From the NCBI RefSeq assembly GCF_034313845.1, contig NZ_JAVIWN010000004.1: DNA of 64,000 nt; one strand, written 5' to 3'. The stretch is from Actimicrobium sp034313845. GTDB lineage: Bacteria > Pseudomonadota > Gammaproteobacteria > Burkholderiales > Burkholderiaceae_D. The notes beneath the pieces were generated by a model, which saw nothing but the letters and a program-made list of their open reading frames with translations, was not told the DNA's origin and did not search any database. Of the stretch, positions 20,101-26,800 are shown one piece after another (position 1 is the stretch's first letter; the number at the start of each line of letters is the position of its first letter). The position numbers and the translations under genes were made by a program.

Positions 20101-22203
20101 GGTGCTGGCATAAGCGGCTTGCTGGACCCGGTCATGCAGGAAGCGATAGCGCACCTGTGTCGCGCCCTGCATGTCAGAGCCAATATATTTGTACTGCTCA
20201 CCGAGCGGATGCACCAGCCCGGCCTGCAGTGCCGGCCATAAATCCCGCTGCGTTTGCCAGCCGTGTTGACCACTGACCGCAGCCAGCGTATCGAGGTCAA
20301 AGCGGTTACCGATGCAGGATGCCAGTTCCAGCAAACGGCGTGCGGGCGACGGCAAGCGGCGGATTTTTTCAAGCATCAGGTCGATCACGTTATCGGTGTA
20401 ATCGGTGTTGGCAATCGCCTCCAGATCCCAGCGCCAGCTCGTCGATGCGTGGTGATAAACCAGCTGCCCGGCCTCATGGATGGTGTGCAGGAACTGGTTC
20501 AGGAAAAACGGATTGCCACGGGTTTTTTTAAAACACAGGCCAGTCAGTGCGGCAGCGTCAGCGGGCGTGACATGCAAGGTCTCGGCAACCAGTTGGCCGA
20601 CCTGCGTCTCGTCGAGCGGTGCCAGCAGCATGACCTCGATCGGAAAGCCGGCCTGTTGCAGACGCTCGCGCAGCGCAGTGAGCCGATGGTCGGCGTCCAC
20701 TTCGTGGTCCCGATAGGCACCAATGCAGAGCAGGTACCGATCCTGTGGCGTCGCCATCACTGTCTCGATCAATGCCAGCGTTGGCGTGTCGACCCATTGC
20801 AGGTCATCGAGAAAAATAACCATCGGGTGGCTGGCCGACGAAAAGACGTCGACGAAGCGGCGAAACAACCGGTTCAGCCGGTGCTGGGCTTCGACCGGTG
20901 GCAATGCAGTCACCGCCTCGGTGACACCCACGATGAGCGCCAGATCAGGGATCAGCGCAACAAGCACGCCGATCTGTGTGCCCAGTGCCTCGCGCAACGC
21001 GCTGGCCCATTGCCGCACCTGGCGTTCCGGTTCGCACAACAACTGCCGGATTAATTCCTGCAATGCCTGCACCAGCGCGGCATAGGGTACGTCGCGGCGG
21101 AACTGGTCGCATTTGCCGGAGATAAAAAACCCGCGCTGCGCCACGATCGGCTTGTGCACCTCATGAATCAGCACCGACTTGCCCACGCCGGAATAGCCCC
21201 CTACCAGCAGCATCCCGGCCGGGCCGGTACTGGCTTTGGCGAACGCCGACAGCAAGGTCGCCACATCGTGCTCGCGGCCGATCAGTGTTTGCGGAATCAG
21301 GAAATGGCTGGTGGTGTCCGTCAGCTCGAACGGTGTTGCCTGGATCGGCCTGGGCAACTGCGCCAGGCTGCGGCACAGCGCCAGGTCTCTGACCAGTCCG
21401 GGCAAACCCTGATAACGCTGTTCGGCATTTTTTTCCATCAGGCGCTGTACGATTGCCAGTAGCGGTCCCGGCAATGCCGCCAGCGCGGGCAGCGACCAGT
21501 CAGGCGTGACGGCGAGATGACTGTGCACCAGCTCCATCGCATCCGCGCCGGGAAACGGCGGCTGTCCGCTGAGCAATTCATAAAAAGTCGCGCCCATGCT
21601 GTAATAATCGGCGCGGTAATCGACCACCCGATTCATGCGTCCGGTCTGTTCCGGTGCCATGTAGCGCAGGGTTCCTTCGAGCGCAGCAGGATGGTTGACC
21701 TGCGGGATTTCCTGCTCCAGTTCGCTGGCAATGCCGAAGTCAATGAGCTGCAGCACGCGACGCTGCGGATTCCAGACCAGATTGGACGGATTGACATCCT
21801 TGTGAATAATGCCTTTGCCGTGGACCACCGCCAGGACCGCGCAGAGCTGCAACGCGATCTCGAAAAATACATCCAGTGTTGGCTTGTGGCCGCCATCAAT
21901 GAGCTTGTCAAGCGAATCGCCGTTGCCATCCTGCTGCAGCATGGTCCAGTAGCCCGCATCGAAACGCAACGCCAGTGGCTGCGCGATACCGGGATGCGGG
22001 CAGCGGGCGGCGATGGTGAATTCACGCTTGTACCTGGTGGCCTCCTGAAACGACACGGCCGTCTTGTTCAATATCTTGACTATGACCGGCCGTGCATCGG
22101 CACCCCGACCCTGTCGCGCACGATAAACCCGCGAGTGTGCACTGGTGTGCAAGCTGTCGGTAATGTCGTAGACGAAAGGTCGGTTCAATGTATTCCTTGC
22201 CAC
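17149..22203 (-). CDS. Giant Ser/Thr kinase-ATPase-GAF-GGDEF signalling protein
   Basis: A 1684-aa cytosolic protein. Residues 10-275 are a Hanks-type kinase (Lys43, catalytic loop HKDVNPSN at 134-141, DFG at 155-157, APE near 183). Residues 300-560 are an AAA/MalT-like ATPase (Walker A GGYSGVGKS at 335-343, Walker B VIFLDDLQW). A long helical repeat region follows, then a GAF domain (about 1310-1465) and a C-terminal GGDEF domain with GGEEF at 1598-1602. The RxxD product-inhibition site sits five residues before it. An active diguanylate cyclase is predicted. Related proteins usually end in a histidine kinase; here the output is c-di-GMP. The start is a GTG. Monocistronic, divergent from the peroxidase gene. 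Confidence 0.92.
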   Translation of the reverse strand: MARNTLNRPFVYDITDSLHTSAHSRVYRARQGRGADARPVIVKILNKTAVSFQEATRYKREFTIAARCPHPGIAQPLALRFDAGYWTMLQQDGNGDSLDKLIDGGHKPTLDVFFEIALQLCAVLAVVHGKGIIHKDVNPSNLVWNPQRRVLQLIDFGIASELEQEIPQVNHPAALEGTLRYMAPEQTGRMNRVVDYRADYYSMGATFYELLSGQPPFPGADAMELVHSHLAVTPDWSLPALAALPGPLLAIVQRLMEKNAEQRYQGLPGLVRDLALCRSLAQLPRPIQATPFELTDTTSHFLIPQTLIGREHDVATLLSAFAKASTGPAGMLLVGGYSGVGKSVLIHEVHKPIVAQRGFFISGKCDQFRRDVPYAALVQALQELIRQLLCEPERQVRQWASALREALGTQIGVLVALIPDLALIVGVTEAVTALPPVEAQHRLNRLFRRFVDVFSSASHPMVIFLDDLQWVDTPTLALIETVMATPQDRYLLCIGAYRDHEVDADHRLTALRERLQQAGFPIEVMLLAPLDETQVGQLVAETLHVTPADAAALTGLCFKKTRGNPFFLNQFLHTIHEAGQLVYHHASTSWRWDLEAIANTDYTDNVIDLMLEKIRRLPSPARRLLELASCIGNRFDLDTLAAVSGQHGWQTQRDLWPALQAGLVHPLGEQYKYIGSDMQGATQVRYRFLHDRVQQAAYASTDMAARQASHLQIGRELLRHATDADPDAQLFAIVDQFNAGRDGMTDAAELLHLAQLNYRAGVKARGAAAFEAAARHMHIGIALLPDHAWQTHTALMLDLQLGAAETACLCNQFAQAEAIYPLVRAHSTDALQAIRCIGQQASQYQLQGRLPEAIHILRDALGLLGMTVSDDSRVLKAGIADMVADLAQHYGDCDIDALLEAAPMQDPFARATMQMMQRLWQASYYAGQQDLSMTMVVSMTRLSLQQGNSEFTPVAYVAYAFFLSGTYHDRRSYRFGAMALELANRGENMQARVLTGLMFGAMISHWTQPLSSSIALYDDALRDARDSGDFVNVGVVAAVRATDRLILGHYLPDLLQATTRDLGIMRSNGQQDMVDCTIAGALQPARCLMGLTRSTDSYDDDDFSEAGFLARYGSSRLYLAYFYQGKIRNAYLFDSADAEQQAHQRDLVVQILRGQAKVPETTLYAALIWLRQLQRQPQRADADALLERVTALMALLASWAQLNPANHAAGNWLVQAELARTHNDMPLALGFYQQAIDAAHDSGYLHVEALANELCGQFWLAHCQPRVAATFLQEALGLYRRWGADGKVAQLAALHGSLVNAGSGTVAPHFVAATNTTGASGNAALDLASIIKASQALSDEIGLRNVLQHLIAIVRENSGAQVARLLLLDAAVWRVEAEMDDSRLTVLESRVVSLESAADVQFPLSLLRFVVRTGEVIIEDNLSLSPHFSGDPYVQRQQPRSVLCLPIRQGGQVACLLYLENNLTDSSFTAERAEFLRTLGGQAMISIAHARMVDSLELRVAERTAQLEDANGKLATLSATDGLTGLANRRRFDEVLSSEWGRAGRTGFPLAVLMIDVDHFKKFNDCYGHQAGDDCLRRIAAVLQGGTRRSADLAARYGGEEFSIVLANTDNHDALQLAEAVRLLIEQLAMPHAQSPLGKVTISIGVAIHHAGNPGTMANLLRASDDALYLAKGAGRNRVHLSAS

Positions 22204-22507
22204 TTTGGCGCATGCATCGGCTCAATGCATTGTGTGCAATTAACTTGGGCTCAATACTAGTGGGCTGCATCTTACATCGACAAAGTTGCACCAAATAGTT
22301 AGCGGGCAAACCGCGCGGAAAATTCCAGCGCCTGCCGATACGCTATTAACCTGGAGTAATTTTATTCTACTCGTAAGATTTGTTTTTTACGCAAAAGTCA
22401 AGTCCGCCAACAGCACAGCCTCTGCCCAGAGACCCTGCGCAACCCATGATAGCTGTCATTGAGTAACAGTTTTTCATTATAACTTTTATTACCTTGAGGA
22501 AATTTAA
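22204..22507. other. AT-rich divergent promoter region
   Basis: The 378-bp gap between the GGDEF-protein gene and the peroxidase gene (22204-22581) is clearly more AT-rich than its surroundings, especially 22345-22400 and 22465-22510. It should hold promoters for both directions, but no single box pair stands out enough to call. I see no riboswitch-like structure. Confidence 0.4.
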
Positions 22508-22561
22508 ATGAGATGTTGGCTACCAGCGGTTGATGTAATTTGGCGCGTTGCGCTCGGATAA
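22508..22561 (+). CDS. Possible 17-codon leader ORF before peroxidase gene
   Basis: ATG at 22508 follows a good ribosome-binding site (GAGGAAA, spacing about 5 bp) and encodes MRCWLPAVDVIWRVALG, then TAA, 20 bp before the peroxidase start. The strong Shine-Dalgarno motif is what draws attention. It could be a regulatory leader peptide or chance. No attenuator-like hairpin is visible after it. Confidence 0.3.
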   Translation: MRCWLPAVDVIWRVALG

Positions 22562-22581
22562 TCTGGCTGGGAGGCCCGTTC

Positions 22582-23874
22582 ATGAAAACCCTGGTATCCA
22601 AACAACGATCGGCCAGACGCGACGTGGCCCAACTGGTGACCGCCTGTTGCGCGGCAATGTGCCTGACATGGTCAGCGATGGCGATTGCTCAGACGGTGCC
22701 TCCGCCGCCAGCGCCATCTCCCAAGCCATTACTGCTGACCAGACTGCAGACTTTGGGGCAACAGCTAGTCTCTGATCGCAACCTGTCCGAACCTGCCGGC
22801 ACTGCTTGCGTGAGCTGCCACACTGCTCAGACCGGTTTTGCCAATAATCACGGTTCGCTTATTGGCGTCGCTCTCGGTAGTCGCCCTGGCGCAGTCGGAT
22901 TGCGCAATGCCATGTCTCAGGCCTATCAATCATTCGTACCACCGTTTCATTTTCGGGTCGTCGATGGCGATACGGATGCGGTGGGAGGGCATTTTTGGGA
23001 TGGTCGTGCCGATACCATGGCATTGCAGGCGCTCGGGCCTTTTCTGGCAAGTGCCGAGATGAACAACCCGAATGCCGTGGCCGTCGTGAAGAAGGTAGCG
23101 AAGTCGGGGTATGCCAATTTGATGCGTGAGGAATTCGGTTCCAAAATCTTCGACAAGCCGGATCTGGCCTTTCAAAACATGGGCGTTGCTATCGCCGCAT
23201 TTGAAGCGACCTCCGCGCTCCAGCCGTTTTCATCCAAGTACGACATGGTTGTGCAGGGAAAGACTAAGCTGGCAGCGAACGAAGAACGCGGCATGCAATT
23301 GTTCATGGATACCAAGCGGGCCAATTGTGCGTCCTGCCATCTGATGAAGCCGACTTCTGGCAAGCCCGAGGATTCGCTCTTCACGGATTTTGCCTACTAC
23401 GCTACCGGGATTCCGCGCAACAAGCTCATTCCTGACAATGCCAACCCGGGGTTTTATGACCTCGGGCTGTGCGGTCCGAAACGGACCCGACCGGCGCTCG
23501 GTGCCAATGTCCCCGGCAATATCAGTATCGAAAAGTTCTGCGGCACATTCCGCATGGTCTCGCTGCGCAATGTGGCCAACCGGCAGGCGTTCATGCACAA
23601 CGGCTTCTTCAAGGATTTGCACGACGTAGTGGCTTTTTATTCCACCCGCAACAGTGACCCGAAGCGCTGGTACGGATCTACTGGCATACCCAATGACCTG
23701 CCGGTCGCCTACCAAACCAATATCGTGAATGACCGTGCACCATTCGACCGGCCAAAGTCAGCCGGACCGCTACTCAACCAAGGTGAGATTCAGGATATCG
23801 TCGCCTTCCTGGGCACCTTGAGCGATGGGTACGTGCTGCCGCCACGTGCCCCAATACTTAGTTCATTGCGATAG
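22582..23874 (+). CDS. Di-haem cytochrome c peroxidase (MauG/CcpA family)
   Basis: A 430-aa exported protein with a signal peptide ending near AMAIAQ (about residue 37) and two covalent haem c sites, CVSCH at residues 76-80 and CASCH at 249-253. This is the layout of bacterial cytochrome c peroxidases, which reduce hydrogen peroxide in the periplasm with electrons from small cytochromes; MauG-like oxidative roles are also possible. A Pro-rich segment (PPPPAPSPKP) follows the signal. The start at 22582 has GGGAGG before it; an upstream in-frame ATG at 22540 would precede the signal peptide with an unlikely extension. Confidence 0.9.
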   Translation: MKTLVSKQRSARRDVAQLVTACCAAMCLTWSAMAIAQTVPPPPAPSPKPLLLTRLQTLGQQLVSDRNLSEPAGTACVSCHTAQTGFANNHGSLIGVALGSRPGAVGLRNAMSQAYQSFVPPFHFRVVDGDTDAVGGHFWDGRADTMALQALGPFLASAEMNNPNAVAVVKKVAKSGYANLMREEFGSKIFDKPDLAFQNMGVAIAAFEATSALQPFSSKYDMVVQGKTKLAANEERGMQLFMDTKRANCASCHLMKPTSGKPEDSLFTDFAYYATGIPRNKLIPDNANPGFYDLGLCGPKRTRPALGANVPGNISIEKFCGTFRMVSLRNVANRQAFMHNGFFKDLHDVVAFYSTRNSDPKRWYGSTGIPNDLPVAYQTNIVNDRAPFDRPKSAGPLLNQGEIQDIVAFLGTLSDGYVLPPRAPILSSLR

Positions 23875-23893
23875 TCCGCCAGCCGTCAGCGGC

Positions 23894-23915
23894 GCCGTCA
23901 GTTGGCACTGACGGC
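23894..23915 (+). terminator. Hairpin after peroxidase gene
   Basis: A perfect 9-bp stem (GCCGTCAGT/ACTGACGGC) with a 4-base loop, 20 bp after the peroxidase stop. It is followed by GAGCAAAAATGG and not by a T-run, so it would be a weak intrinsic terminator or a 3' end stabiliser. Confidence 0.45.
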
Positions 23916-24164
23916 GAGCAAAAATGGTCCGGGTGCGGCTTTCCGGTTTTGCGGTACGTCGTCGCAATTCAGTGGTCTGAGCGTTTCATGTAGCGCGACG
24001 ATAAAAGATTAGACCCGTACTTTCTTAATTAGAAATCAGGACCAAAACAATAATTAATACGATACTGAGCGCCGCCTGGCGTCAACCCATTTACCGAGTC
24101 AATTCGTGTTCCTTCGCGTAAGATGCCTTCAATTACCTGGACTGGCCCACTTGCAAGAAAAATT

Positions 24165-25322
24165 ATGATGCATGAATTCTTAATGACACATCGGGCCGAG
24201 CTTGAGCGGCGATGCCGCGAGAAAGTTTCAAGCCGCCCCGGTAGATCGCCGAACACGCAGCAACTGGAACAAGGTATTCCCATGTTCCTGGATCAGCTGA
24301 TTCGTACGCTGCAAGCGGAAAACCGAGGAGCAGAGTCCGAATCCCGTGCTCTCTCAGGCCCCTCGTCGGGTGATCCCTCCGGCGATTCGGACATGGCGGC
24401 ATCGGCGGCTATCCACGGAGCCGATCTTTTGACCATGGGATACTCGATCGATGAGGTGGTCCATGATTATGGTGACCTCTGTCAGGCTGTGTCTGACCTG
24501 TCAATTGACCTCGACCAGATATTTACGGTCCACGAATTCCGGACGCTCAATCGCTGCCTGGATAACGGCATAGCAGGTGCCGTGGCGGCATTTAGCGAAG
24601 ATCGTGACCTGGTGATCGCCGATAGACAAGCTTTGGAGACGAACGAGCGTCTGGGCTTTCTCGCCCATGAACTACGCAATCACTTGAACACAGCAATGCT
24701 CGCGCTGGCAGCCATCAAGACAGGCAATGTTGGCCTGGTCGGTCCTACCGGAAGCGCACTCGATCGTAGTCTGGTCGGCCTTCGAAGGCAGATCGACCGG
24801 TCGCTTGCTGAGGTCCGTATTGGTCCCGGCATGACGTTACATCGCTCGGTTTTCAGTCTCGCAAATTTTATTAAAGAAATAAAATATTCTGCTTCGCTTG
24901 AAGCTGACCTGTTGAAGTGTGGTTTTCACGTTGAACCGATTTCTCCTCTGTTGTCGGTGGATGCTGATAAGGACTTGCTCTTTTCAGCACTGGGCAATCT
25001 GCTGCAAAACGCGTTCAAATTTAGTGGTAACGGCGGTGTCGTTACACTCAGCGCCAACGTTGAGGTGGACCGCGTGCGAATTAAAGTTAAAGACAACGGG
25101 CCAGGACTGAGCGAACAAGCCGTACAGGACATGTTCTTGCCGTTCACACAGGGTGGATCGAACAGGAGTGGCCTGGGACTCGGGCTCTCAATTGCGCGGC
25201 GCAGTGTCGAAGCAAATGGCGGATTACTTACTGTCGAAAGTACGGTCGGTCAAGGATGCTTGTTCATCATTGATTTGCCTGACAGATCCGTCACTGGAGA
25301 AGCCGCCAGCCAACACGTTTGA
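24165..25322 (+). CDS. Orphan histidine kinase with RsbR-like N-terminal domain
   Basis: A 385-aa soluble sensor kinase. Residues 1-145 are helical and open like RsbR/RsbRD N-terminal domains (EFLMTHRAELERRCREKV). The phospho-acceptor box is FLAHELRNHLNTA near residue 170, and the ATPase domain has NLLQNAFKFS (N box), DNGPGL (G1) and GLGLGLSIARR (G2). No receiver gene is adjacent. The start is uncertain: ATGs at 24123, 24165 and 24168 all lack a strong ribosome-binding site; 24165 fits the family's usual opening. Base composition is more AT-rich than its neighbours, which may indicate transfer. Confidence 0.82.
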   Translation: MMHEFLMTHRAELERRCREKVSSRPGRSPNTQQLEQGIPMFLDQLIRTLQAENRGAESESRALSGPSSGDPSGDSDMAASAAIHGADLLTMGYSIDEVVHDYGDLCQAVSDLSIDLDQIFTVHEFRTLNRCLDNGIAGAVAAFSEDRDLVIADRQALETNERLGFLAHELRNHLNTAMLALAAIKTGNVGLVGPTGSALDRSLVGLRRQIDRSLAEVRIGPGMTLHRSVFSLANFIKEIKYSASLEADLLKCGFHVEPISPLLSVDADKDLLFSALGNLLQNAFKFSGNGGVVTLSANVEVDRVRIKVKDNGPGLSEQAVQDMFLPFTQGGSNRSGLGLGLSIARRSVEANGGLLTVESTVGQGCLFIIDLPDRSVTGEAASQHV

Positions 25323-25474
25323 ATTGTTGTCGCATCTGGGTTTTCTTTGCTTCTCGGACAAGCTGATTTGCAGATAATTCGATCCGAAACTGACGCCGAA
25401 TGCGTGCGCGGTTGATTTGAACTGCGAGTCGCTCAGCTACTACGACATCCTCGAAAAACCTTGAACGTGGATGA

Positions 25475-25951
25475 CGGTGCCTCCAGCGCGACGGCAACGA
25501 TCTGCTGTTGCGGCATATCGCCCTGCTCCGTCAAGTTGTTCGCGAGGTCCGACACCGTTTCCCTTTTGTGATTCACGCGTGGGTGGTCTTGCCCGAGCAT
25601 CTTCATTGCATCCTCGAACTACCCGAGGGGGAGTGGGACTTCGCAGTGCGCTGGCGACTGATCAAGATGCATTTCTCAAAAGGGATTCCGGCGCACGAGC
25701 CACGTAACGTGTCGCGCATGAAGCGTGGCGAACGGGGTGTCTGGTAACGCCGCTATCGGGAGCATTGGATACGGGACGAGGACGATTATCGTGCACACAT
25801 GAATTACGTGCACATCAATCCACCCAAGCATGGGCTCGTTGCGCGTGTCGGTGTCTGGCCGTATTCAACGTTTCACCGGTTGGTCAAGGAAGACGTTTAT
25901 CCGGCGGATTGGGCGGGCAGGTTTGAGGACAATGTTGTGGTACCGGATTAG
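25475..25951 (+). pseudogene. Decayed REP-associated tyrosine transposase (RAYT)
   Basis: The frame from about 25475 reads like the Y1/TnpA-REP family: AWVVLPEHLHCILELP carries the HxH metal motif (HLH), then RWRLIKMHFSK, RGERGVW, a TAA stop at 25745-25747, and after it in the same frame RRYREHWIRDEDDYRAHMNYVHINPPKHGLV, ending at TAG 25949-25951. Intact relatives have Gln at the stop position, so one C-to-T change (CAA to TAA) explains it. The catalytic Tyr of the YVHINP-type segment is in the part after the stop. The N-terminal 15-20 residues are also lost or frameshifted (TGA at 25472). A REP-like palindrome lies 8 bp downstream. The stretch 25323-25474 holds nothing I recognise. Confidence 0.85.
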
Positions 25952-25959
25952 CGAGCGCT

Positions 25960-25990
25960 GTGCAATGCCCTTCGGTTATTGCACCCTACG
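25960..25990 (+). repeat. REP-like palindrome, copy 1
   Basis: A 31-bp element: arms GTGCAAT and ATTGCAC around a CC-rich loop with TTCG, followed by CCTACG. It lies 8 bp after the RAYT pseudogene stop. Seven further copies occur at 32384, 36250, 36639, 40796, 41197 and 63228 (one of them imperfect), all outside genes, as expected for REP sequences mobilised by RAYT enzymes. The orientation is taken as + when the TTCGGTT side of the loop reads forward. Confidence 0.9.
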
Positions 25991-26043
25991 TGAGATGCCG
26001 ATCGGAGCTTCATGATGAAGCGATCAGCCTCCTCACATCCGTA

Positions 26044-26670
26044 TCAACGAAACTTGTCCTTGCGGCCAGTCTTGATGTCGATAAAAAATTTCACGCCTTT
26101 TTCAGTCAGCTCGATGGCGTCCGGCGGTTCGTCGCCGGCCAGCACGCCGGACAACACGGCCAGACCCTCGCCCTTGCGCAATAACGCATCAGCCCGCTCG
26201 TACACATTCTTGCAACCCGTCTCGGCCATCAGGCTTTGCACGATCGCCACTTTCCAGGCATCGACCCCGGCGGCCTGAAATTCGCACACCAGATAGCCCT
26301 TAGTGCCGCCGTACCATTCGACCAGCAAGCCCGACAAGCCATCCTCGTCACCACTCACCAGGACGACGGGTTTGGTCGTGGCACCGCTGCGCTTGGCAAC
26401 GGCGACTTTGACGCGGCGCTTGATCAATGCATGGTCAACCGGTTCGTTGGCATCGAAGCTCCAGATCCGGGCGCGAATCTGTGATTTGGAATTGTAGGCA
26501 GCGCGGGCAATGAACTGGCCAGACGACGAATGCACCAGCGCGGTAATACCGGCAGTCATTTTTTCTTGCGGGCGGCCGTCGACCCGTTCGACTGCCGAGG
26601 CATACACCCACGGCTGGCGTTCTTCGAGCAGGCTTTTTTCCTTGCCTTGTTTGATAGTAATGATGAGCAT
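26044..26670 (-). pseudogene. rlmI: Truncated 23S rRNA m5C1962 methyltransferase gene
   Basis: A 208-aa product matching only the N-terminal half of RlmI, which is about 390-400 aa in the family: the PUA-like segment (GKEKSLLEERQPWVYASAVERV) and the middle domain (SQIRARIWSFD, SGDEDGLSGLLVEWYG) run up to VKFFIDIKTGRK. There the family continues with KTGFYLDQR and the whole SAM-binding catalytic domain, but here the frame reads DKFR and stops. No methyltransferase motif is found downstream; instead the RAYT pseudogene and a REP lie within 100 bp. The start at 26670 (MLIITIKQG) fits the family; an upstream ATG at 26763 does not. Almost certainly non-functional as a methyltransferase. Confidence 0.85.
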
Positions 26671-26800
26671 GACGTGTTTCCGGATGAGATATCGCAATAA
26701 GAGACGTCGAAGGTCCGACGAGACTGCGCAGTGTAATAAGGTTTTACTCTGACATCCATGCAATCATCAGACTATTCCTTCTTTGCGCCGAAAGTGATCG

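Noticed and set aside
22204..22581. c-di-GMP riboswitch in the gap before the peroxidase gene
   Set aside because: Considered because the neighbour makes c-di-GMP, but none of the conserved core or tetraloop-receptor pattern could be found on either strand.
25291..25497. 68-codon minus-strand frame between the kinase and the RAYT pseudogene
   Set aside because: Overlaps the kinase end, lacks a ribosome-binding site and resembles nothing.
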